Shown here one piece after another: positions 48,494-55,447 of a stretch of DNA of 64,000 nucleotides. This DNA is from Spongiibacter tropicus DSM 19543 (lineage in GTDB: Bacteria; Pseudomonadota; Gammaproteobacteria; Pseudomonadales; Spongiibacteraceae), in NCBI RefSeq assembly GCF_000420325.1, contig NZ_ATUS01000004.1:186001-250000 (forward strand). The letters run 5' to 3'. Both the position numbers and the translations under genes were made by a program. Below the pieces are notes generated by a model that was not told the DNA's origin, did not search any database, and saw only the letters and a program-made list of their open reading frames with translations. Positions within the stretch are counted from its first letter, which is position 1. Each line of letters starts with the position of its first letter.

Positions 48494-49108
48494 TCAGGCG
48501 ATTTCCGCATCAAGTAATGCGGTCTCATCTTCTTCTTGATCAAGCTCCTTCAGGCCCAACGCCCCAGCAATCAGGGAGCCGGTGTACTGGCCAGTGGTTT
48601 CCATGTCGTGATACGGCATCGTATTGCAGATGGCAACCACATCCTGGCCCCGAAGTTGGCGAACAATACCGTCCTGCTGAGCTGTCAGGCAGAGCAGTTT
48701 GAAGGCGAGTTTTAGTGCCTTCTCTTTGGCGACACTTTGGAAAATGGAGCCGCGAGGCACCTCTGATGCGGCCAGCTCCTCAATTTGCAGTTGATTGTCA
48801 TAGTAGGCATCCAGCAGTTGCTCCACCTGGCTGTCGTCCAGTGCCGCAGAAATCTGGAAGCCATCGCGCATTCGGATGCCGATCGATTGCTGTTCGGCGG
48901 GCACCGAGTCGCCGGCCTCCGGGCTCCAGCCGTGTTCGCGGTAGTAGCTGTTGAGCGCTGTCAGCCAGCGATCTTCAAGAATTCGCTTGCCACTCTCAAA
49001 TTGCGAGAGATAAGCGCGGCTGATGCCGGTGTCTTTGGCGACACGGGATTGTGAAAGGTTGACAGCCGCGCGTGCTGCAACCGCCTGAGTATTGCTCAGA
49101 ATAGTCAT
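48494..49108 (-). CDS. XRE-family regulator with long C-terminal domain
   Basis: 204 residues. HTH_3 at residues 12-60 (NLSQSRVAKDTGISRAYLSQ, FESGKRILEDRWLTALN); the remaining 140 residues are helical and acidic, with QISAALDDSQVEQLLDAYYD and KLAFKLLCLTAQQDGIVRQL, ending in EEDETALLDAEIA. I know no family for the C-terminal part. It is 91 bases after the replication gene and on the same strand, so it may control copy number or induction. Confidence 0.75.
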   Translation of the reverse strand: MTILSNTQAVAARAAVNLSQSRVAKDTGISRAYLSQFESGKRILEDRWLTALNSYYREHGWSPEAGDSVPAEQQSIGIRMRDGFQISAALDDSQVEQLLDAYYDNQLQIEELAASEVPRGSIFQSVAKEKALKLAFKLLCLTAQQDGIVRQLRGQDVVAICNTMPYHDMETTGQYTGSLIAGALGLKELDQEEDETALLDAEIA

Positions 49109-49199
49109 CGTTCTTTCCTCGTTTAGGTTTTAAGTCCACCAGCCGCCGTGATTGGTGCTGGCTTCGATCTGATCCGGGAGACTCCCGGCCTCAAATGCT

Positions 49200-50930
49200 T
49201 CATTGCCTCGTACTCGTCTCGCTCGGCGTACAGTTATTGACACAAGTCCAAGGGGGCGGGCTTCGCTCCGCCAAATTCAAAGCGCAGGGCTGCGCCCCGC
49301 GCGGAACAATCATCCACTCGGTAAAACGAGTGCGAATAGCAATTTCACGGGCGGCCTGGCGAAGCGCCACGCCAACGATATGGGTAATGTCTTCACCGTA
49401 TTGCCCCGGTTTTTCTTTGATAAACAACAAGGCCCGCATGGCTTGCTGATTGCGACTGGCGAAGGGGCCATGCTCGCCACCCATAAGCTCAACGAACTCA
49501 GCCCAATGCCCATGGTCGGCGGCACTGCGGAGCTGTTCTGCCAGTGCTTGATCGACGCCATCCAGCGGCTCAGAAAGTTTCCTCAGCTCGCGCCAGACCG
49601 TTACGGAGCAGGAGCCAATCTGCTGGAACTGCCGAATACCCCAGAGCGAGGCCCAGGCTCGGATGCGGCCTGCATTTTGGTCCGGTGGGATGCCGCTTTC
49701 ATCGCCCAGTTCGTCGGTACTGAAACCGTAGCCATCAATATTTTTGGAGATGTACTTGGCGATATAGCCCGTGGCGCTCCCCTTGGTGGGATCAGCATCT
49801 ACGCGAACAGCCCGGTGTTTGTGTGCTCCATGCTCGTTACCGTCTTCGGTCAGGGCATGTTTTTGGAAAATTTCCCATGCTGGCTCTATGTGTTCCGGGG
49901 AGAAAAACAGCACGAAGTGAAAGTGCGGTGTACCGTCATGATGCGGTTCGCAAACGCGAAGCCCGAAGCTTTTTATACCCGCTCGCTTCCACGCCGCCCG
50001 GATTCTCGCCCATACGCCGCACAGGTATTGCTGAGCCTCGGCAGGTGTTGAACCGTTGTAATTCGGGTTAACCTGGCCGCTTTGACTTAGAATCGCGTGG
50101 TAAGCACTGGGGCAGGTGAGGGTGAGAAACAGGCCTTTAAGATCCATTGCGTTGGCCAGCGCCTCCCAACCGCCGATACGTGTCATCAGCTCATGTCTGC
50201 GGTTTACTGGGTTTGAAACACTGGCCTCCACACATTGCTCTAGTGGAACAATGTCGCCATCCTGATTAACCGCATCGAGATTGGCGAGCAGTCCGGCATT
50301 ACGGGTTTGGGAACAAAGCCAGCGCCGGTGCGCCCAGTCTGAAAGGTAGGGCGCGCGACGGCTGCAAACCGCCCCGGAATCTCGTAGTACTGCCTCGACT
50401 TTTCGCCCGCAAACGACCCGCAGCTTCCGTCGCCACCATGTTGGCGTTTGGGCGCGAGCGGCGGCCGCTGCCTGTTTTCCTCTAGCGGTTTCGGGTGAAT
50501 CACCCTGTTTAACGTCAGCGGGCCACTCAATACCCTGTGCTTCAACCTCAATTTTTGCGGCTTCAATGGCGCCGTCGAAGTCGCCACGTATTGCTCGCTT
50601 CGAGTAGGCGCGCTCACATTTCCGGGCAAACTGGTCTGATAGCTGGCGTATATCCTCGTCATCCATTGTTGCCGAGAAGCGGTACTCCGTGACGGCCAGC
50701 GCCCTGGAGTATTCCCGAAGCTGGCTGTTGGCGCGCTGATAGCCGGAGTTGCGGCAGGTGCTCAGGTAGGCTGACAGCAGCTCCCGCTCAATGGGGAAAT
50801 GGCGTCGGATATGCTCCCCCCGAAACAGTCTGCATTCGCGGGTTCCATATTTGTTTACCGCGTCCCAAAGCTTGGAGAACGGGGCGGGAGGGGTTGGGGC
50901 TTCGGTAAGCCGGCGCTGGTAGCAGGTCAT
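49200..50930 (-). CDS. HUH replication endonuclease, phage P2 gpA type
   Basis: 576 residues. Motif 1 FLTLTCP (268-274), the HUH metal site HFHFVLF with His336 and His338, and the catalytic tyrosine motif GYIAKYISKN with Tyr389 and Tyr393 (two Tyr four residues apart, as in superfamily I Rep such as P2 A and phiX174 A). It nicks one strand to begin rolling-circle replication. Cys-rich N-terminal half, perhaps structural. The C-terminal tail is encoded by GC-rich inverted repeats and may be poorly conserved. Likely initiator for the element. Confidence 0.92.
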   Translation of the reverse strand: MTCYQRRLTEAPTPPAPFSKLWDAVNKYGTRECRLFRGEHIRRHFPIERELLSAYLSTCRNSGYQRANSQLREYSRALAVTEYRFSATMDDEDIRQLSDQFARKCERAYSKRAIRGDFDGAIEAAKIEVEAQGIEWPADVKQGDSPETARGKQAAAAARAQTPTWWRRKLRVVCGRKVEAVLRDSGAVCSRRAPYLSDWAHRRWLCSQTRNAGLLANLDAVNQDGDIVPLEQCVEASVSNPVNRRHELMTRIGGWEALANAMDLKGLFLTLTCPSAYHAILSQSGQVNPNYNGSTPAEAQQYLCGVWARIRAAWKRAGIKSFGLRVCEPHHDGTPHFHFVLFFSPEHIEPAWEIFQKHALTEDGNEHGAHKHRAVRVDADPTKGSATGYIAKYISKNIDGYGFSTDELGDESGIPPDQNAGRIRAWASLWGIRQFQQIGSCSVTVWRELRKLSEPLDGVDQALAEQLRSAADHGHWAEFVELMGGEHGPFASRNQQAMRALLFIKEKPGQYGEDITHIVGVALRQAAREIAIRTRFTEWMIVPRGAQPCALNLAERSPPPWTCVNNCTPSETSTRQ

Positions 50931-51160
50931 GGTCGAGTACTCCCCAAAATTTGGAAACTGCTATTTCCAAAAAATGAAGGGGAAGTCGGTGTAACCCATT
51001 GTTTTACATGGGGTGTTTTGGGGGGTTCCTCTGGTTTAACATGGTGAGAAACCTTGAGACATTTCCCAAAATTGGGATGGGGAAAACCGCAGCATTGCGG
51101 TTTAACACCTTGCTGAATGTCGGCCATTTCGCTAATCTTCCTGTGCTGATTGAAAGCAAT
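50931..51160. repeat. Hairpin-rich region upstream of the HUH gene, candidate origin
   Basis: Three perfect inverted repeats lie in about 150 bases: TTTGGAAA-N6-TTTCCAAA (50950-50971), TCCCAA-AA-TTGGGA (51064-51077) and AAACCGCA-GCAT-TGCGGTTT (51084-51103). Small frames on both strands cross the region but match nothing. Dense stems next to an HUH gene suggest a nick site or single-strand origin; operator function is the alternative. Confidence 0.5.
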
Positions 51161-51164
51161 ACCC

Positions 51165-51205
51165 AAAAGCCCGCAGAGCTACGCCAATAGCTGCGGGCTT
51201 TTTTT
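51165..51205. terminator. Bidirectional rho-independent terminator
   Basis: GCCCGCAG and CTGCGGGC form an 8-bp GC-rich stem, extended by AAAA/TTTT and followed by seven T on the plus strand. On the minus strand, where it directly follows the AlpA-like gene, the run is TTTTGGG. It separates that gene from the replication region. Confidence 0.85.
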
Positions 51206-51443
51206 ATGCTGTAGCGGTTTGCTGACGCTGTGTGTAGTCAGAGGTGGATGAGCAGACGCTTGCCGTTAAATACCGTTCCAGGTCACTTCGACGGTAGCGG
51301 ACGGTGCGGTGGCCCAACTTGAGGAATGGGATTCTTCCTGTGGTGTGCCGGTCGTTTCTGAGGAAGCCTTCAGAGACGCCCAATACCTGAGCGGCTTCTA
51401 CTGCGGTGAGGATTTCTGTGTTGGCTGATTCGCTGGTCTTCAT
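51204..51443 (-). CDS. AlpA/excisionase-like HTH protein
   Basis: 79 residues from the ATG at 51443 with GGAAGGGA upstream; a longer frame to 51476 has weaker signals. ILTAVEAAQVLGVSEGFLRN, then IPFLKLGHRTVRYRRSDLER, is the HTH_17 (MerR-like excisionase) domain. In P4-like elements such proteins act as excisionase or activate int. Two matched palindromes lie 63-126 bases upstream of its start. Confidence 0.85.
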   Translation of the reverse strand: MKTSESANTEILTAVEAAQVLGVSEGFLRNDRHTTGRIPFLKLGHRTVRYRRSDLERYLTASVCSSTSDYTQRQQTATA

Positions 51444-51505
51444 CTCAATGTCCCTTCCATGTTCTGGTACGGGCATTCAATCAGCGAGGAGGTTTCAGAG
51501 AAATC

Positions 51506-51569
51506 GGGTTAGCGGCGCTAACCCTAGATGATGTATTTATATCAGGGTTTAGCGACGCTAACCCCTGAT
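51506..51569. promoter_or_regulatory. Pair of matching palindromes before the AlpA-like gene
   Basis: GGGTTAGCG-G-CGCTAACCC (51506-51524) is a perfect 19-bp dyad. ATCAGGGTTTAGCG-A and CGCTAACCCCTGAT (51541-51569) repeat the same core with longer arms and one mismatch. Centres are 40 bp apart, about four helix turns. Probably a double operator or excisionase-binding site. Confidence 0.7.
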
Positions 51570-51575
51570 AAATTA

Positions 51576-52586
51576 CTAGTTGAATTTCTTTGATCTCGTT
51601 TTGAATGGGAATGGTCGATGCTCGCTGAGGCACTTTTCCTCAAGGTGTTCCCGCAGCGTGGCGTAAGTATTCTCTACGATAGAGCGGTGTTTTCTTCTGC
51701 CATTCCGCACTTTCGGCCTTAGGGATGATAGTTCTCCGTTACTTTCTTTGAGAATGGACTCGATTTCTTCTTGTCTTAAGAGCCATGGTTTAAACCCGCG
51801 ATCAATAGCGTCATTAGTACTTCTAAACCCTTTCTCTGGATTTATGTGAGGCTTGCACTCTCCAGAGTCAAAAATCCATATCCAAAACGCTTCGTCGAGC
51901 TCCTTGATTCTCTCCGGAGATACCCCTCCGGCATTGGTGCTTTGAAACTTCTTTTTGTAAGCCTCGTTGATTAACTGACTGGCTACTGGCATTGCTCTTA
52001 GTTGGCAATAGAGATCTACGATTTGTGCGAGTTGGTCTCCAAGTAATTCGGAAACCTCCTTATAGGTGGATAGCCCACTCTGCGTAGACAAGACTTTAGT
52101 CTCTTGCATTTTTAAGCCAAGAATTGACACGAAAATAATGCATGCAAGGGGTATTGCCCCATTAACCCCGGCCGCTGCTGCAAGAAGATCTGTTACGTTA
52201 TTAGACTGCTTTGATAATTTATCTTTGATTTCGTTGAATAGACTATCTCCGGCTTTCGATTTTAAAAATTCCAGAGAAACTTGGTCAATGCTGGTTGGTG
52301 CACCGTAAGATTTCAGCATCTCAACAAATTTCAGCTCACTTTGTTGCCGCGTTCCTGGCTCAAAAATTTCCTTTCCTAGCATAAGTGGCCAGAACATGGT
52401 TTGTTCAAATGTCTTCGAAACTTCACCGGATTTGATGCTGGATAACAGCATTTTCGGGAATTCGGTTTCACTCAGTTTTCGGACGGCATACTCCACAATA
52501 TCCATGAGTACGGATCTGCCGGTAACTGGAAATATTTTGTCGATATCCTCGTCCGAAATTCCATATTTTTCATAAAACTTGTTCAT
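51576..52586 (-). CDS. Unrecognised protein coupled to the integrase
   Basis: 336 residues, its ATG overlapping the integrase stop (ATGA). It is mostly helical and charged, with one hydrophobic segment around residues 132-159 (VTDLLAAAAGVNGAIPLACI and following) that could be a single membrane helix. The C-terminus is strongly basic (RPKVRNGRRKHRSIVEN, KTRSKKFN). I recognise no family. The gene is more AT-rich than its neighbours, suggesting later acquisition. The spot behind int in satellite elements often holds defence or cargo genes; that is only context. Confidence 0.65.
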   Translation of the reverse strand: MNKFYEKYGISDEDIDKIFPVTGRSVLMDIVEYAVRKLSETEFPKMLLSSIKSGEVSKTFEQTMFWPLMLGKEIFEPGTRQQSELKFVEMLKSYGAPTSIDQVSLEFLKSKAGDSLFNEIKDKLSKQSNNVTDLLAAAAGVNGAIPLACIIFVSILGLKMQETKVLSTQSGLSTYKEVSELLGDQLAQIVDLYCQLRAMPVASQLINEAYKKKFQSTNAGGVSPERIKELDEAFWIWIFDSGECKPHINPEKGFRSTNDAIDRGFKPWLLRQEEIESILKESNGELSSLRPKVRNGRRKHRSIVENTYATLREHLEEKCLSEHRPFPFKTRSKKFN

Positions 52587-53797
52587 GCCTCTTCCTCTGA
52601 GCGATGAGTGTCCTTGCTGTTTTTTAGTATGAATTCCGCGACTTTTTCCATAGGCTGCCTCAGCCGGTTGGTGTCGGCGACTATATAACCAGCAGTGACA
52701 TCATTGGCGTTTCGGTGGTTAAGCATCTGTTTTAGCGCGTATGCCGGTATGTCTAGGCTCTCCGCGATGGTGATGAATGTTCGTCTCAAATCATGGAGTC
52801 TCAGCGGTTTTCCCATGCTCACGGAGACTTGCGTCACGGCATTTCTTGGCTCTTTTAGGGGGCCATCGTGTAATGGGCTGGGGAACACCCACTTACCGCA
52901 GTTGAACCTCTTTCTGTGCTTGAGCATGTTGAGCAGGTAGTCGGGCAAGGGAAGGGTATGCGGCTCCCCGTTTTTGGTGTCTGGTATCGAAAATGTACGA
53001 TCATCAAAGCAAACATGGCTCCACTGGAGATTGGCCGCTTCGGTCTTGCGTAGGCCGGTAAAGAGCAGGAATCTGAGGTAGTCCCGCGTCACATCATATG
53101 TCAGCGCCTCTGTGGCAGCGAAAAAGGCAGATAGCTCATGCGGTTTTAGCAGCGTGCGGCGACGCTCAGATGGATACCAAGCGCGACTTTTGCTTAGGCG
53201 GTCAACGGGGTTAACGGAAATAATGGGCTGTCCTTTTTCATCCTCGTATTTTGCCATTGAGTGATTAAATATTGCCCGGAGAACACGCATAGCGTTATTC
53301 GCACGAGCTGGCGCCCTGGAGCCGATCTCCGAATGGCGCTTCTCTACCATGTCTTTGCTGATGTCTATCAGTCGCTTGGGCTTCCAATCAGCAAAACAAC
53401 CATCAACACATTTTCTATAGTTCCCGATAGTGCCTGGTTTCAGATCCTTTCGTACGGCTAAGTAATCCTCAAACGCGTCGCTGAAGCTGATGGATTTAGC
53501 ATGAGCGGCTCGCTTTTCCGTCATAGGGTCTTTGCCTACAGCAATGGTGCCAAGCATCTCTTGGGCTCGGATTCGCGCCTGAGTAGGGGTTAGATGGCCA
53601 TACCGGCCTATCGACATCCGTTTAACCCGGCCATTGACCCTGCGTTCCACGAAGAATGACTTCGTGCCGCCACTGCCCACGAGCAGGCCAAACCCCAGTA
53701 GTGAATCATCGCGGTATATAACTTGAGCGGCTTTCCCGTCTGCCTTTCTGGGTGGAATCGGTAGGCGGTCGATATAGGATTTTGTTAGCTTGGCCAA
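52583..53797 (-). CDS. int: P4-type tyrosine integrase of the satellite-like element
   Basis: 404 residues: DUF4102 arm-binding domain (GFGLLVGSGGTKSFFVERRV, KRMSIGRYGHLTPTQARIRA), SAM-like core-binding domain, and catalytic residues Arg in LFTGLRKTEAANLQW, HDLRRTFITIA (HxxR), and LNHRNANDVTAGYIV with Tyr. Transcribed from the att side inward. It overlaps the following unknown gene by 4 bases. 53798-54043 upstream holds the promoter and repeat sites. Confidence 0.95.
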   Translation of the reverse strand: MAKLTKSYIDRLPIPPRKADGKAAQVIYRDDSLLGFGLLVGSGGTKSFFVERRVNGRVKRMSIGRYGHLTPTQARIRAQEMLGTIAVGKDPMTEKRAAHAKSISFSDAFEDYLAVRKDLKPGTIGNYRKCVDGCFADWKPKRLIDISKDMVEKRHSEIGSRAPARANNAMRVLRAIFNHSMAKYEDEKGQPIISVNPVDRLSKSRAWYPSERRRTLLKPHELSAFFAATEALTYDVTRDYLRFLLFTGLRKTEAANLQWSHVCFDDRTFSIPDTKNGEPHTLPLPDYLLNMLKHRKRFNCGKWVFPSPLHDGPLKEPRNAVTQVSVSMGKPLRLHDLRRTFITIAESLDIPAYALKQMLNHRNANDVTAGYIVADTNRLRQPMEKVAEFILKNSKDTHRSEEEA

Positions 53798-53892
53798 TAG
53801 TCTTTGGACTCCGTAATAGACCCGAAATAGACATGGCCTCCGAAAATGCCACTTTTTGAGATGAATATCTCCAAATTCGTCTATTTCAGAAA

Positions 53893-53912
53893 ATAGTAGA
53901 CGTATAGTAGAC
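53893..53912 (+). repeat. Candidate integrase arm site, right end
   Basis: ATAGTAGACGTATAGTAGAC, two ATAGTAGAC units with an 11-bp period, one base different from 46434-46453. Two shorter ATAGAC copies with the same period lie at 53816-53821 and 53827-53832, nearer the integrase start. Confidence 0.65.
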
Positions 53913-54043
53913 AGTTTTTGATGATTTATACATACTATCCTGACGAATGGCGCGTAACAAAAAACGCTAAAAATCTTTTAACATGCTGAAATAAGAGGAT
54001 TTAATATGGAATGGGTAAGTAATGAGATTTTACATTCGAAATC

Positions 54044-54099
54044 CTTAAAATCTCCCGACTATTGCAGTCGTGCCGGTTCGATTCCGGCCTCGGGCACCA
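54044..54099 (+). repeat. Attachment site: tRNA-Leu(UAA) 3' half, copy 2
   Basis: Identical over 56 bases to 46321-46376. It again lacks a matching 5' half (preceding AATCC does not pair with TCTCC of the anticodon stem). It marks the junction of the satellite-like element with the chromosomal flank to the right. Confidence 0.93.
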
Positions 54100-54416
54100 T
54101 TGATACCGCTGCTAAAAAGCCTTGTTGCGTCTGTTTGGTACGATGTGACTCATTACGTGTCTGTCGTAACGACGTGTGCGATCACGTCGTCTAATCCTGC
54201 GCGATGAGGCAGGTGAGTTTAGTTAGCCTATCCTTTTAGCCCGGCGGTGGTCGACACCCTACGATACTGACGCCACGATGCTGTCGTGCCCTGAAGACTG
54301 ACTCTACATATCGCTTTAGCATGATCATTACGTTTTACATCCAGTCGATATCAATTCAGTCCCGATTCAGTCTTTGCACTCAATACTGCAAGCCTGTTTC
54401 TTTCAGGAGCTTTGCC
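54100..54416. other. Intergenic region at the chromosomal junction
   Basis: 317 bases without a credible gene. A perfect stem ACGACGTG-N6-CACGTCGT (54169-54190) may be the former terminator of the tRNA transcript, though it has no T-run. The promoter of the outer-membrane protein gene should lie near its right end. Confidence 0.5.
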
Positions 54417-55073
54417 ATGAAATATTCTGTGTTGTCGGCGTCTGCCTTGGTTCTGGCCTTATCCGTTCCCACCGCACAGGCGTCGCCTTATCGCAGTTCG
54501 TCACCCAGCATGTATGTGTTTGGCGGCGTGGGAATGTCGGATTTCAGCTGGCAGGAACGAGACGTTCGCTATAGCTTTGGCGACGGCAGCTTGAGTGATG
54601 TTGAGGTCGATGAACAGTCGAGTGCCGCGCGGATTGGTTTTGGCTTGCCGGTGGGCGAAAGCCTCGCCTTTGAAATGGGCTATGTAAACCTGGGTGATCT
54701 GACTGCGTCTGGGTTTTCTGATGGTAGTCAGGTGCTAAATAACGGTTACAGTGCGGGCCGGGTTGATATAGACGGGAGCCTCGATGCGCTGTTTATCGGT
54801 CTGCGGCTGCAGACGCCAGCCAAAGAGCCGATTGGCCTGTACGCAAGAATGGGTATTGCTGCCTGGGAGTTTGATGGACGGGTTGAGGACAGCAGTCGAC
54901 GCGGTGAGTTTCTGGTCGAGGGCAGTGATCCTTATCTGGGGGCCGGGATGCGTCTGGCGGTCGCTCGCAACGCCGATATTCAGGTGGGATATGACTACTA
55001 CGTGTTCGACGATGATCGCAGTATCGATATGTCCGCAGATGTCGTCTCGGTGGATTTCGTTCTGCGATTCTAA
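54417..55073 (+). CDS. Outer-membrane beta-barrel protein (OmpA/OmpX-like fold)
   Basis: 218 residues from ATG 54417 with CAGGAG 7 bases upstream; the longer frame is rejected because the start opens directly into a signal peptide (MKYSVLSASALVLALSVPTA, then QA). Eight amphipathic strands are suggested (MYVFGGVGMSDFSWQERDVR, ARIGFGLPVGESLAFEMGYV, DIQVGYDYYVFDD), ending VVSVDFVLRF with terminal Phe. No peptidoglycan-binding domain. Function unknown. First gene to the right of the mobile elements. Confidence 0.8.
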   Translation: MKYSVLSASALVLALSVPTAQASPYRSSSPSMYVFGGVGMSDFSWQERDVRYSFGDGSLSDVEVDEQSSAARIGFGLPVGESLAFEMGYVNLGDLTASGFSDGSQVLNNGYSAGRVDIDGSLDALFIGLRLQTPAKEPIGLYARMGIAAWEFDGRVEDSSRRGEFLVEGSDPYLGAGMRLAVARNADIQVGYDYYVFDDDRSIDMSADVVSVDFVLRF

Positions 55074-55094
55074 GCGCGCTTCCGCCGGGAAAGT

Positions 55095-55430
55095 CTACAG
55101 CAGGCGCTTTTTATAGCTCTCAGCGTGCATGTCGATGATTTCCACGCTGAGGCTGTAAACCTCCGGGAGGTGCTCGACCAGCACGGCACGAAGGGTTTCG
55201 GCCAGCTGCCGTTTTTGCGGGTCGCTGCGTCCTTCCAGCAGGCGCACACTCAGGTGCACAAACTGCTGGCCGGGGACGGCAAGTTGATACTGTGTGTAGG
55301 GCAGAGCGCGTAATTTAAGGTCTTCGGCCCGCACGATGCCGGTGCTTGCCGCAGCGTCGGCGGCGCTCGACATCAATGCGGGCAAGCGGGCCTCCAGTGC
55401 CGCAGAGTGTTCAAAAATAAGATGGGGCAT
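55095..55430 (-). CDS. 5-carboxymethyl-2-hydroxymuconate isomerase-like protein (CHMI)
   Basis: 111 residues of the tautomerase superfamily, starting MPHLIFEHSAALEA with the catalytic Pro2 that becomes N-terminal. LRALPYTQYQLAVPGQQFVH and IIDMHAESYKK fit CHMI (HpaF). In homoprotocatechuate degradation CHMI isomerises a ring-cleavage product; here it is the third gene after a Rieske oxygenase and a ligase, so it may act on a related product. It is 17 bases after the ligase gene. Confidence 0.88.
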   Translation of the reverse strand: MPHLIFEHSAALEARLPALMSSAADAAASTGIVRAEDLKLRALPYTQYQLAVPGQQFVHLSVRLLEGRSDPQKRQLAETLRAVLVEHLPEVYSLSVEIIDMHAESYKKRLL

Positions 55431-55447
55431 GAGGCCTCCGTGACGGT

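Larger units (their letters stand above)
46377..54099. mobile_element. 7.7-kb satellite-like integrative element
   Basis: Delimited by the two 56-bp tRNA-Leu repeats. It encodes an integrase, an unknown protein, an AlpA-like HTH protein, an HUH replication endonuclease, an XRE regulator, a toxin-antitoxin pair and two phage-like genes at the left. Capsid, tail, lysis and conjugation genes are absent. The set suggests a self-replicating element that depends on a helper phage or plasmid for transfer. Candidate integrase arm sites lie near both ends (46434-46453; 53893-53912). Confidence 0.8.

Noticed and set aside
49250-49320. GC-rich inverted repeats as a REP element or terminator
   Set aside because: They lie within the coding 3' end of the HUH gene, and no repeat family copy is seen elsewhere in the window.
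50927-51190. Small frames on both strands upstream of the replication gene
   Set aside because: They are built from inverted repeats, read through several hairpins and a terminator, and have no recognisable homology.
54169-54190. Rho-independent terminator for the tRNA transcript
   Set aside because: The stem is perfect but no T-run follows; listed only as a note in the intergenic region.
54006-54194. A 62-residue frame across the right att site
   Set aside because: It translates the tRNA fragment and is an accident of the insertion.
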